DNA of 64,000 nt, from contig NZ_JAVFJK010000002.1 of assembly GCF_030908215.1 (NCBI RefSeq), forward strand, positions 186,001-250,000, written 5' to 3'. The stretch is from Sinomonas sp. ASV486 (GTDB taxonomy: Bacteria > Actinomycetota > Actinomycetes > Actinomycetales > Micrococcaceae). A program made the translations under genes and the position numbers. Shown here piece by piece: positions 24,774 through 32,398 of this stretch (positions are counted from its first letter, which is position 1; each line of letters starts with the position of its first letter). The notes under the pieces are model-generated. The model was given only the letters and a program-made list of their open reading frames with translations, did no database searches and was not told where the DNA came from.

Positions 24774-26690
24774 TCAGGCGGGGCGGCTCAGGCGCGCCGG
24801 GGACGGCGCCGCCGCCTGCTCCGCGTAGAGCCGCGCGTACGCGCCACCCACGGCGAGCAGCTCGGAGTGCGTGCCATGCTCGACGATCCGCCCGTGGTCC
24901 ACCACATAGATGACGTCGGCGCCGACCACGGTTGAGAGCCGGTGCGCGATCGCAATGGTGGTGCGCCCGTGCGAGGCGGCGTCGAGGGCCTGCTGGACCA
25001 CGCGCTCGGAGATGGTGTCGAGCGCGCTCGTAGCCTCGTCGAGCACGAGCACCTCGGGGTCCTTGAGCAGCACGCGCGCAATCGCGATGCGCTGCTTCTC
25101 GCCGCCCGAGAGCCGGTACCCGCGCTCCCCCACCACGGTCTCGTAGCCGTCAGGGAAGGACGTGATCGTCTCGTGGATGTTGGCCGCCCGCGCTGCGGTC
25201 TCGAGCTCAGACTGCGTGGCGTCCACCTTCGCGTAGCGGAGGTTCTCGGCGATGGTGGCGTGGAACAGGTATGTCTCCTGGCTCACCACGCCGATGTGGC
25301 TTACGAGGGACTCGCGGTCTATGTCCCGCACATCGCGGCCGGCGAACCGGACCGAGCCAGACGTGGCCTCGTAGAAGCGCGGGATGAGGTAGGAGACGGT
25401 TGTCTTCCCGGCCCCGCTGGGCCCCACGAACGCGGCGTACTGGCCCGGCTCGATCGCGAACGAGACGTCGTTGAGGGTGGCCCGCTCCCCGCCGCGCGCG
25501 TCCGGGTAACGGAACGTCACGCCGTCGAACGCCACCTCGCCGAGGCGAGGCGCCCCCGCGGGGAGGGGAGCGGCGTCGGGAGCGTCCACGATGGCGGGCC
25601 GCAGGTCGAGGTACTCGAAGATCCGCGCGAACAGGGCGCCGGAGGTCTGGAGGTCCAGGGCCACGCGCATGAGCGCAATGAGCGGGAACAGGAGGCGCGC
25701 CTGCACGTTCGTGAAGGCCACGATGGTGCCGGCGGTGATCGCGCCGGTCCCGAGCGGCCCTGCACCGGTCAGCAGCCACCCGGCCACGAGGTAGACGATC
25801 GCGGGGATCGAGGACATGAAGATCGTCACGAGCGCGAAGAAGTACTGCCCGCTCATGGCCTGCCGGATCTGCAGCTTCACGAGGTTCTTGTTCTCGGCGG
25901 AATAGCGGCCGATCTCGTCCGGCTGGCGGTTGAAGCTCTTGGACAGCAGGATCCCCGAGACACTCAGCGACTCCTGGGTGATCGCCGTCATGTCCGAGAG
26001 GGATTCCTGGGTCTTCGTGGCGATCCGGGCCCGCGCCTGCCCCACGCGGCGCTGGGCCACAACGAGGAACGGCATGAGCACCACGGCGATGAGTGTGAGC
26101 TGCCAGTTGAGCGCGATCATCGCCACGAACGCCGCGATGACCGTGACAATGTTGCCGACCACCCCCGAGACGGTGTTGGACAGCACGCTCGCGACGCCGC
26201 CCACATCGTTCTGCAGGCGCGACTGGATCACGCCGGTCTTGGTGCGCGTGAAGAAGCTCAGCTCCATGGACTGCAGGTGGCTGAAGAGCTTGACCCGCAG
26301 GGTGCCCATGACCGAGTTGCCCACGGTCGAGGTGAGGTATGTCTGCCACACGCCAAGAAGGGCGGAAACGACGTACGCCGCGACCATGAAGCCCACGAGC
26401 TCCACGAGCCGCTGCAGGTCGGGTCCACCGGCCTTCGGGAAGAGCCCCTCGTCGAAGATGCGCTGGGTCAGGAGCGGCGGGGCCACGGACAGCGCAGCCC
26501 CGGCCAGCACGAGCACCACCGTGAGCGCGAGCGCGAGGCGGTGGGGCACGAACAGCTCCGCGATCCGGCCGAACAAGTGCGGGATGCGCGGCGCCTCCGC
26601 GTTGAGCTTCTTCTGCAGGGCCACATCGCCGCTTGAGATGCGGCCTCCGCGCACCACGGCGCCGGGTCGCCCGCCTGGGTTGTGGGTCAT
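24774..26690 (-). CDS. ABC transporter, fused permease and ATPase (multidrug/lipid exporter type)
   Basis: The 638-residue half-transporter has an N-terminal transmembrane domain of about six helices (about 45-340). An ATPase domain follows (about 385-630) with Walker A GPSGAGKTT, Q-loop VVSQETYLF, signature LSGGEKQR, Walker B VLVLDEATSALD and H-loop IAIAHRLS. It would act as a homodimer exporting lipids or drugs. AAGGAGG stands four bases before the ATG. The PadR regulator 140 bases upstream on the same strand is probably its regulator and operon partner. The substrate is unknown. Confidence 0.92.
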   Translation of the reverse strand: MTHNPGGRPGAVVRGGRISSGDVALQKKLNAEAPRIPHLFGRIAELFVPHRLALALTVVLVLAGAALSVAPPLLTQRIFDEGLFPKAGGPDLQRLVELVGFMVAAYVVSALLGVWQTYLTSTVGNSVMGTLRVKLFSHLQSMELSFFTRTKTGVIQSRLQNDVGGVASVLSNTVSGVVGNIVTVIAAFVAMIALNWQLTLIAVVLMPFLVVAQRRVGQARARIATKTQESLSDMTAITQESLSVSGILLSKSFNRQPDEIGRYSAENKNLVKLQIRQAMSGQYFFALVTIFMSSIPAIVYLVAGWLLTGAGPLGTGAITAGTIVAFTNVQARLLFPLIALMRVALDLQTSGALFARIFEYLDLRPAIVDAPDAAPLPAGAPRLGEVAFDGVTFRYPDARGGERATLNDVSFAIEPGQYAAFVGPSGAGKTTVSYLIPRFYEATSGSVRFAGRDVRDIDRESLVSHIGVVSQETYLFHATIAENLRYAKVDATQSELETAARAANIHETITSFPDGYETVVGERGYRLSGGEKQRIAIARVLLKDPEVLVLDEATSALDTISERVVQQALDAASHGRTTIAIAHRLSTVVGADVIYVVDHGRIVEHGTHSELLAVGGAYARLYAEQAAAPSPARLSRPA

Positions 26691-26781
26691 GGGCCTCCTT
26701 CTCCTCCTAGTGTGCGGCCACGGGCCGGGCGTGGCCGCACACGGCCCCTGCCGTCGCCGTCTTCACCGACGCCTTCCGCGT

Positions 26782-26813
26782 ACGACGGCGCGGCCGCGGC
26801 CTCGCGCCGTCGT
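26782..26813. repeat. REP-like hairpin between PadR and ABC genes
   Basis: Arms ACGACGGCGCG (26782-26792) and CGCGCCGTCGT (26803-26813) enclose a 10-base centre, in the 139-base gap between two same-strand genes. It may be a partial terminator or mRNA processing site within a padR-ABC transcript. It shares ACGACGGCG arms with hairpins at 16299, 37812 and 39266. Confidence 0.55.
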
Positions 26814-26829
26814 CCTCGCGGCGGCGGGA

Positions 26830-27489
26830 CTACTCGGCAAGGATCAGGTAGAGGGCCTTGCGGACCTCGTCGATCTTCGCGGCGGCTTGGGCGCGCTGCT
26901 CGTCGGTGGCTGCGGCGCGGAACTGGTGGACCACGCCCATGAATTTGCCGACGCTTTCCATGAACGCATCGGTGGCCTCGCTTCTTCCGGGCGCGGCGTC
27001 CCAGGCCTTGGTCAGCTCGTCGGCGTGGTCCGCGACGTACGTGCGGCCCGCGTCCGTGAGCGTGAACTCGGTCCGCTTGCCCTCGCCCGACTGCTCGACG
27101 AGTTCCTCATCCACAAGCTGGGACAACGTCGGGTAGACCGAGCCGGGGCTCGGGCGCCAGACGCCGTTGGTCTTCGCGTTCGCGGCCTGGATGATGCCGT
27201 AGCCGGTGAGCGGCTCCTCGGACAGGAGCGAGAGGATCATGGCCCTCACGTCTCCGCGGCTCGCCCTCCGGCCGCCGCGCGGGCCGAAGCCGGGCGGGAA
27301 GCCGTGGCCGCCGTGACCCGGCCCGAAGCCGTGGCCGCCGAATCCGGGGCCGAAGCCCGGGAATCCGCCTGGGCCGCCTGGGGTGAAGCCGCCGGGGCCG
27401 CCCGGGCCGAAGCCTCGGCGGCCGGGGCCCTGGGGACCGTCGTGATGGTGCATTGCCTCGTGATGACAGTGCTCTGGATGTCCGCGCAT
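26830..27489 (-). CDS. PadR family transcriptional regulator with Gly/Pro/His-rich N-terminus
   Basis: The 219-residue protein has a His-rich start (HPEHCHHEAMHHHDG), then a Gly/Pro/Phe-rich low-complexity segment to about residue 75. The PadR winged helix follows (about 78-155), with LLSEEPLTGYGIIQ, PSPGSVYPTLSQLVDEELV and the wing GKRTEFTLTDAGR, and then a C-terminal helical dimerisation part. The start was taken at the ATG 27489, which has AAGGAG upstream. The promoter overlaps a perfect 14-bp palindrome. It probably represses itself and the downstream ABC exporter. The His cluster could bind metal (inference). Confidence 0.88.
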   Translation of the reverse strand: MRGHPEHCHHEAMHHHDGPQGPGRRGFGPGGPGGFTPGGPGGFPGFGPGFGGHGFGPGHGGHGFPPGFGPRGGRRASRGDVRAMILSLLSEEPLTGYGIIQAANAKTNGVWRPSPGSVYPTLSQLVDEELVEQSGEGKRTEFTLTDAGRTYVADHADELTKAWDAAPGRSEATDAFMESVGKFMGVVHQFRAAATDEQRAQAAAKIDEVRKALYLILAE

Positions 27490-27545
27490 GATGTTCTCCT
27501 TGAATCGATGGATGCGTGGGACGGCTCCGATCGGAGCCGATGCTT

Positions 27546-27575
27546 AACGATATATCGTTGAATGTCGGAGAACAA
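27546..27575 (-). promoter_or_regulatory. padR promoter with palindromic operator
   Basis: On the minus strand, TTGTTC (27570-27575) and TATCGT (27547-27552) are 17 bases apart. The perfect palindrome AACGATATATCGTT (27546-27559) covers the -10 box. It is the only AT-rich perfect palindrome near the gene and has the ATAT-centred form often bound by PadR proteins, so autoregulation is likely. Confidence 0.65.
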
Positions 27576-27588
27576 GCCCTTTGTCGCC

Positions 27589-27798
27589 GAGGTCACCCCG
27601 TGTGTACCCGAGGTCACCCCGTGTGTACCCGACGTCACCCCGTGCAGGGCCGAGGTCACCCCTTGCAGGGCCGAGGTCACCCCGTGTGTACCCGAGGTCA
27701 CCCCGTGTGTACCCGACGTCACCCCGTGCAGGGCCGAGGTCACCCCTTGCAGGGCCGAGGTCACCCCGTGTGTACCCGAGGTCACCCCTTGCAGCGCC
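27589..27798 (+). repeat. ten-unit 21-bp tandem array with 84-bp higher-order period
   Basis: Ten units of 21 bp, each beginning GAGGTCACCCC or GACGTCACCCC, lie end to end. Unit types run A A B C A A B C A D, where A ends GTGTGTACCC, B and C end TGCAGGGCC and D ends TGCAGCGCC. The order therefore repeats every four units (84 bp). A decayed eleventh unit follows. It lies in the 563-base gap between padR and the downstream end of an AhpD-like gene. It faces an inverted array at 27951. Confidence 0.9.
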
Positions 27799-27950
27799 GA
27801 CATCGCCCGGTGAACCCCGGACCGCCTTCACGACTCCAGACACAACTACTGCCCCGACCCGCGTCTCCTGGGCGACTACCAAGGAAATGCGGCTCGGGGC
27901 AGCACATGAATACTCGGACGGGCGTGCCACCGGTCTTGACACGCCAACGG

Positions 27951-28045
27951 GTGACCTCAGCGCCACACGGGGTGACCTCGGCCCCACACGGCGTGACCTC
28001 GGCCCCACACGGGGTGATCTCGGGCGCACACGGGGTGACCTCGGC
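27951..28045 (-). repeat. inverted 21-bp tandem array facing the 27589 array
   Basis: Five copies of GTGACCTC (the fourth GTGATCTC) start at 27951, 27972, 27993, 28014 and 28035, exactly 21 bp apart. Read on the minus strand the unit is GAGGTCACCCCGTGTGGGGCC, the same unit as the first array in opposite orientation. The 152 bases between the arrays hold no gene I can support. The array ends eight bases before the stop of the AhpD-like gene. Confidence 0.85.
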
Positions 28046-28052
28046 GAAGGGG

Positions 28053-28532
28053 TTAGGGCTTGATCTTGTGGCGGCTCACGATCGAGAGGCGGTTGAACGT
28101 GTTCATCGAGATGGCCGCCCAACAGAGGGCAGAGAACCGCTCGTCCCCCAGTTCAGCGCGGGCACCGGCGAGGACCGCAACACGCTCGTCGTCGTCCGGG
28201 AGCAGGGTGACGGCCTCGGCGATGTCGAGGGCAGCACGTTCGAGCACCGTGAAGATGCCGGCTTCGCGCCAGGCGGGCAGGACGTTGAGCTTGCGGACCG
28301 GCACGCCCGCCTCGGCGGCCTGGCGCCCGTGGAGATCCAGGCAATAGGTGCAGCGGTTGATCTGCGAGATGCGCAGGCTCAGGAGTTCGACGACGTCGCG
28401 AGGCAGCCCCGCGGCGTCGGTCGCCTCGTGGACCGTGGTCCGGAAGGCGACGAGCGCCTTCCAGACCGTCGGGTTGGCCTTGTCGAGATAGAACGCGGGC
28501 TCGTCGTCGAGATCGAGGGCGGAGTTCGTCAT
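28053..28532 (-). CDS. carboxymuconolactone decarboxylase / AhpD-like peroxidase family protein
   Basis: The 159-residue, all-helical protein has the family motif Cys-x-x-Cys-x3-His in RISQINRCTYCLDLHGRQA, the redox pair of AhpD-type alkylhydroperoxidase proteins. The rest (AWREAGIFTVLERAALDIAE, CWAAISMNTFNRLSI) fits the family. It may reduce peroxides or act as a thiol redox protein; it is not a gamma-carboxymuconolactone decarboxylase of the 3,4-pathway by context, because the pathway here is 4,5-cleavage. It is flanked by repeat arrays on both sides. Confidence 0.85.
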   Translation of the reverse strand: MTNSALDLDDEPAFYLDKANPTVWKALVAFRTTVHEATDAAGLPRDVVELLSLRISQINRCTYCLDLHGRQAAEAGVPVRKLNVLPAWREAGIFTVLERAALDIAEAVTLLPDDDERVAVLAGARAELGDERFSALCWAAISMNTFNRLSIVSRHKIKP

Positions 28533-28605
28533 GGACCCATCATGGCGCGCAACCCGGACCGGAACTGCAACTCACGACACAGATGCCTCACGGGCCTCCC
28601 TCGCT

Positions 28606-28686
28606 GTTGCGGGGTCTCTGGCACGCGCTTGAGGGGTCTCCGGTCAGACCGGAGACCCCTCAATGGGGCGCCAGAGACCCCTCAAC
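28606..28686. repeat. 81-bp nested palindrome built from four copies of one 17-bp motif
   Basis: Four 17-bp copies of GTTGAGGGGTCTCYGGY-type sequence are arranged two forward and two reverse: outer arms 28606-28622 and 28670-28686 (one mismatch), and inner arms 28629-28645 and 28647-28663 (perfect, one base between). The two spacers are both six bases. It lies between pobA and the AhpD-like gene, both on the minus strand, so it would fold in RNA as a very long hairpin after pobA. Confidence 0.85.
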
Positions 28687-28726
28687 AACGAAGGTGGCGG
28701 GGCGCCACGGGCGTCGCGGGCGCAGG

Positions 28727-29917
28727 CTACTTGGTCGGCCACCCCGTGTAGCACTCGGCGATGTAGGCGCGGCCGCGCTCGGACTCGAGCAGCGAGCGGA
28801 GCTCACCGAGCTGGCGGGCACGGAAGAACTCGTGGTTCGTCTCGGTCGGGACGGTGTGCAGGAGCGTCGTCATCCAGTAGGAGAAGTACTGCGCCTTCCA
28901 CACGCGGTCCAGCGCGCGGTCCGAGTAGGTGTCGATCAGCGCCGTCGAGCCGGACTTGAAGTACGAGTCGAGGCTCTCGAACAGCAGGCGCATGTCATGC
29001 AGGGCCAGATTGAGGCCCTTGGCACCGGTCGGCGGGACGGTGTGGGCGGCGTCGCCCGCGAGGAACAGGTTGCCGTGGCGCATCGGCGCCTGGACGAACG
29101 AGCGGAACGGCAGCACGACCTTGTCCGTGACGGGCCCCTCCTTGAGCTCGAAGCCGTTGCCGTTGACGCGCAGGCGCAGCTGCTCCCAGATCTGCTCGTC
29201 GGTCCAGTCCGCGGGGTTGGCGGACGGGTCGCACTGGAAGTACATGCGCTGCACCGTGTCGGTACGCTGGCTGATGAGCGCGAAGCCGTGCTCGGAGTTC
29301 GCGTAGATGAGCTCGGGCGAGCTGCGCGGGGCCTCGGTGAGGATGCCGAACCAGGCGAACGGGTACTCGTTGAAGTACGTCTTGCGGCTGGCTTCGGGGA
29401 CCTGGCGGCGGCAGTACGAGCGCGAGCCGTCAGCGCCGACAAGGATCTCTGCGCGCAGCTCGAAGTCCGTACCCTCGGAGTCCGTGAAGAACACCGAGGG
29501 CCTGCCGAGCAGGTCGTAGACATCGGTGTTCGAGCACGAGTAGCGCACGTCGCCGCCGTCGGCCTCACGGCGCGCTGCGAGGTCGTCGAACACGTCATTC
29601 TGCGGGTAGAGCCACACCGAGCTGCCCGTGAGCCCCTTGAAGTCGATGCGGTGACCCTCGCCGTTGACGCGGAACTCGGTGCCCTCGTGCTCGTGGCCGT
29701 TCCGGAGCACGTTGTCCACCCCGGACTGCACGAGCAGGTCCACGCTCCCCGCCTCGAGGATGCCGGCGCGGATCGTCGCCGAGATCTCCGCGCGGGAGCG
29801 GATCTCCACGACCGTGTTGTCGATGCCCGCCTGGTGCAGGAGGTGCGAGAGCATGAGGCCCGCGGGCCCGGCGCCCATGATGGCGACTTGGGTGGTGATG
29901 ACGGTGCGATCGCCCAT
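28727..29917 (-). CDS. pobA: 4-hydroxybenzoate 3-monooxygenase
   Basis: PobA hydroxylates 4-hydroxybenzoate to protocatechuate with FAD, NAD(P)H and oxygen. The 396-residue protein is the normal length. Motifs: IMGAGPAGLMLSHLLHQAG (FAD), VEIRSRAEI, RIRAGILE-like segment (TIRAGILEAGSVDLL), VGADGSRSYCR (the DG motif, both FAD and NADPH contact) and LAGDAAHTVPPTGAKGLNLA (the GD motif). AAAGGA precedes the ATG. An IclR regulator lies just upstream on the same strand with a palindrome between them. Its product is the substrate of the ligAB operon about 12 kb away. Confidence 0.95.
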   Translation of the reverse strand: MGDRTVITTQVAIMGAGPAGLMLSHLLHQAGIDNTVVEIRSRAEISATIRAGILEAGSVDLLVQSGVDNVLRNGHEHEGTEFRVNGEGHRIDFKGLTGSSVWLYPQNDVFDDLAARREADGGDVRYSCSNTDVYDLLGRPSVFFTDSEGTDFELRAEILVGADGSRSYCRRQVPEASRKTYFNEYPFAWFGILTEAPRSSPELIYANSEHGFALISQRTDTVQRMYFQCDPSANPADWTDEQIWEQLRLRVNGNGFELKEGPVTDKVVLPFRSFVQAPMRHGNLFLAGDAAHTVPPTGAKGLNLALHDMRLLFESLDSYFKSGSTALIDTYSDRALDRVWKAQYFSYWMTTLLHTVPTETNHEFFRARQLGELRSLLESERGRAYIAECYTGWPTK

Positions 29918-30025
29918 GATCGGTCCTTTCAGGAAAATTCGGGAAAAACGGAGCCAGCCGGCGGGATCCGCTGCGGCGTGCGTCTCATTCGAGTGTGACG
30001 CCGCTCGCTCCCCCGCGCGAAGCCA

Positions 30026-30042
30026 ATTCCGTTGATCGGAAT
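30026..30042. promoter_or_regulatory. palindrome upstream of pobA, candidate IclR operator
   Basis: ATTCCG-TTGAT-CGGAAT is a 17-bp inverted repeat in the 166-base gap between the IclR-family gene and pobA, about 110 bases before the pobA start. IclR-type regulators often bind 14-17-bp palindromes of this kind. The link is from position. Confidence 0.5.
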
Positions 30043-30083
30043 AGCAAGTTCAAACCGAGAGCCGCGCTCCGCCGTCGTGCGCC

Positions 30084-30833
30084 CTACGTGCCCGGCGCGC
30101 CGAGCTGACGCCCGATACCCCGCGCGGCCGTCCTCAACGCCGGCACCAGCTGCTGCATCCGCGCCTCGGCGAGAGGCACGACGACGCCGATCGCCGCCAC
30201 CGCTTGCCGCTGGCGGTCGTGGATGGGAACCGCAATTCCCCAGGTGTCGGGGTCCACCACTCCGGCGAGTTCGGCGTACCCGTGGCTCGAGGCGGCGGCG
30301 AGGACCTGACGCACGTGGTCGGTGGTCGTCTTGCCGGCCGGATCGCGGAACCGGGCGAGGTAGGCAGCCTGGACGTGGGGCGGTTGGGCGGACATGAGGG
30401 CCACGCCCGCCGAGGAGATGTGCACCGGCATGCGGCCGGCCACCTTGGCCCTGTTCGCCACGGATCCGCGGCGCGAGAGGCGTTCGACGAACAGCACGTC
30501 GTCGCCCTGGAGCACCGCGAGATTTACGTTCTGGTTGAGCACCTGATGGATGTCGTCCATGAACGGCAAGGCCGCCTGCCGCAGCACGAGCGTGGGCGAG
30601 TTGCGGTTCACGAGCTCCCACAGGCGCAGGCCCAGCTGCACCTTCCCGCCGGGCGCCTGCTCGAGGAGGCGGTGCTCGGCGAGCTGCCGCACGAGCCGGT
30701 GGGCGCTCGTGAGCGGCAGCCCCGCGCGGGCCGCGAGCTCCCCGAGCGGGAGCGAGCTGACCCCCTCGGGGAACGCCTCGAGGACGCGCACCACGCGGTC
30801 CACGACCGAGTCGCCCGACTCCGAGTTGGCCAT
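30084..30833 (-). CDS. IclR family transcriptional regulator (probable pobA/transport regulator)
   Basis: The 249-residue protein has an N-terminal winged HTH with LPLGELAARAGLPLTSAHRLV (about 28-48; quoted LGELAARAGLPLTSAHRLV). The IclR effector domain follows (about 75-245): VNLAVLQGDDVLFVERLS, MPVHISSAGVALMSA and the closing GWGI-type strand in WGIAVPIHDRQRQ. It lies between pobA and a divergent aromatic-acid MFS transporter, so it is most likely the 4-hydroxybenzoate or protocatechuate-responsive regulator. Two palindromes are seen in the flanking gaps. Confidence 0.85.
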   Translation of the reverse strand: MANSESGDSVVDRVVRVLEAFPEGVSSLPLGELAARAGLPLTSAHRLVRQLAEHRLLEQAPGGKVQLGLRLWELVNRNSPTLVLRQAALPFMDDIHQVLNQNVNLAVLQGDDVLFVERLSRRGSVANRAKVAGRMPVHISSAGVALMSAQPPHVQAAYLARFRDPAGKTTTDHVRQVLAAASSHGYAELAGVVDPDTWGIAVPIHDRQRQAVAAIGVVVPLAEARMQQLVPALRTAARGIGRQLGAPGT

Positions 30834-30917
30834 GCCGCTCCCCTTCCTCCGCCTCGGCTTTCAGCCCGGCGCGGACCCTCCAGATTCCATTCAATGGTCT
30901 CACGTGCCTGAGATCAT

Positions 30918-30927
30918 ACCGATCGGT
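30918..30927. promoter_or_regulatory. palindrome in the IclR / MFS divergent gap
   Basis: ACCGATCGGT is a perfect 10-bp palindrome in the 149-base divergent gap. CCATT-C-AATGG at about 30887-30897 is a second one. Either could be an operator for the adjacent IclR protein. Neither matches the palindrome before pobA closely. Confidence 0.35.
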
Positions 30928-30982
30928 GATAGAACTCTCACGTCCAGGCACCGCCGTGCCCTCCTTGACCCCCGAGGTAGCA

Positions 30983-32317
30983 ATGTCCACATCCCTCGCC
31001 CGCACCACGGCGATCACGCGTTCCCAGTGGCCTGTCTGGCTCTGCTGGTCCGCGATGGTCCTCGACGGCTTCGACCTCGTGGTTCTCGGAGCAGTGATCC
31101 CCACCCTCCTCAAGTCCCATGAGCTCGGCTTCGACCCCGTCGGCGCAACGCTCGCCGCAACGATCTCCCTCGTCGGCGTGGGCCTGGGCGCGCTGTTCAT
31201 CGCACCGCTCTCGGACCGATTCGGCCGGCGCCGCCTGCTGATCGCGTGCGTCGCCTGGTTCTCCGTCTTCACCCTCGCCGTGGTCATCGCGCCCAATGTG
31301 GCGCTGTTCAGCGGATTCCGCCTGCTCGCCGGGCTCGGCCTCGGCGCGTGCCTGCCCGCGGCCCTCGCCTACATGGCCGACTACGCCAAGGCCGGCTCCG
31401 GCGCGTCCAACACCACGCGCACCATGACCGGTTACCATGTCGGGGCCGTCGCGACCGCGTTCCTCGCGCTCCTCGTCATCCCGAACTGGCGCGTCATGTT
31501 CATCGTCGGCGGCGTGGCAGGCCTCGTCCTCGTCCCGTTCCTGTGGGCCAAACTCCCCGAGTCCCTGCCCTCCGCTGCCAGCCCGGCCGCCGAGCCGGCG
31601 CCCGCGACGGGTTCCGCGCTCGACGCCGGCGACACGGCGGCGGCGCCGGTCTCACCGGCGGCCGCGGCGAACGCGCAGGCGGCCGCGGCGAACGCGCAGG
31701 CAGCCAAGGCCGAGAAGCTCGGCTACCGTAGCCTCCTGCAGAAGCCGTACCCGCTCGTGGCGCTGGGGATCGCCGTGGCCTCGTTCATGGGGCTGCTGCT
31801 CGTGTACGGGCTCAACACCTGGCTGCCGACCCTCATGGCCGAGGCCGGGTACTCGCTGAGCTCGTCGCTCACGCTGCTGCTCGTGCTCAACCTGGGCGCG
31901 GTGGCGGGGCTCGTCCTCGCCGGGTGGCTCGCCGACAGGCACGGCGCGAAGCGCGTGGTGCTGCTGTGGTTCGGCGTCTCGGCGGTGCTCCTCGCGGTGC
32001 TGAGCGTGAAGATGCAGAACGAGATCCTGCTCAACGCGGCCGTGTTCGTCACGGGCGTGTTCGTGTTCAGCGCGCAGGTGCTCGTGTACGCGTGGGTGTC
32101 GCAGATCTTCCCCGCGCACCTGCGGGGCACTGCGCTCGGATTCTCGGCCGGCGTCGGGCGGCTCGGCGCGATCCTCGGCCCGGCCGTCACCGGCACGCTC
32201 GTGGCACTCGGCATCGCCTACCCGTGGGGCTTCTACGTCTTCGCGGCCGCGGCGGTGCTGGCTGTGCTCGCGCTCGTTGCCGTGCCGCACGTGGTGCAGG
32301 GGCGCAAGGACGCGTAG
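30983..32317 (+). CDS. MFS aromatic acid:H+ symporter (PcaK/BenK type)
   Basis: The product is 444 residues with about 12 membrane helices. The N-terminal helix carries LDGFDLVVLGAVIP, the DGFD motif of the aromatic acid:H+ symporter family. SDRFGRRRLLI is the loop 2-3 motif, and ADRHGAKRVVL repeats it in the second half. The central cytoplasmic loop is long and contains a perfect 21-bp tandem duplication encoding AAAANAQ twice (31665-31706). The start at ATG 30983 has GAGGTAG upstream. With pobA and the IclR gene it forms a 4-hydroxybenzoate uptake and hydroxylation module. Confidence 0.9.
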   Translation: MSTSLARTTAITRSQWPVWLCWSAMVLDGFDLVVLGAVIPTLLKSHELGFDPVGATLAATISLVGVGLGALFIAPLSDRFGRRRLLIACVAWFSVFTLAVVIAPNVALFSGFRLLAGLGLGACLPAALAYMADYAKAGSGASNTTRTMTGYHVGAVATAFLALLVIPNWRVMFIVGGVAGLVLVPFLWAKLPESLPSAASPAAEPAPATGSALDAGDTAAAPVSPAAAANAQAAAANAQAAKAEKLGYRSLLQKPYPLVALGIAVASFMGLLLVYGLNTWLPTLMAEAGYSLSSSLTLLLVLNLGAVAGLVLAGWLADRHGAKRVVLLWFGVSAVLLAVLSVKMQNEILLNAAVFVTGVFVFSAQVLVYAWVSQIFPAHLRGTALGFSAGVGRLGAILGPAVTGTLVALGIAYPWGFYVFAAAAVLAVLALVAVPHVVQGRKDA

Positions 32318-32320
32318 GCG

Positions 32321-32398
32321 CGTTCCGTCAGGCACAACTCACGCCGCTGGTGGGCCGTTTCCTGGCCCCAGCGCGCGTGGGTTGTGCCTGACGGAACG
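32321..32398. terminator. long hairpin between convergent transporter genes
   Basis: 18-base perfect arms, starting CGTTCCGTCAGGC (32321-32338) and ending GCCTGACGGAACG (32381-32398), continue with further pairing inward. The hairpin fills the whole gap between the MFS stop and the TDT stop. It probably terminates both transcripts. No T tract is present. Confidence 0.75.

Noticed and set aside
27589-28045. CRISPR array
   Set aside because: Units are tandem without spacers, 21 bp long, and no cas genes are present.
28053-28532. PcaC (gamma-carboxymuconolactone decarboxylase) of the 3,4-cleavage pathway
   Set aside because: The CxxC-x3-H motif marks an AhpD-like redox protein, and no pcaGH, pcaB or pcaD genes are nearby. 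The window encodes 4,5-cleavage.
29929-31296. A 455-codon minus-strand frame across the IclR gene and the start of the MFS gene
   Set aside because: It overlaps two recognised genes in other frames, has no ribosome site and gives a very Arg/Gly-rich product, the usual shadow in GC-rich DNA.
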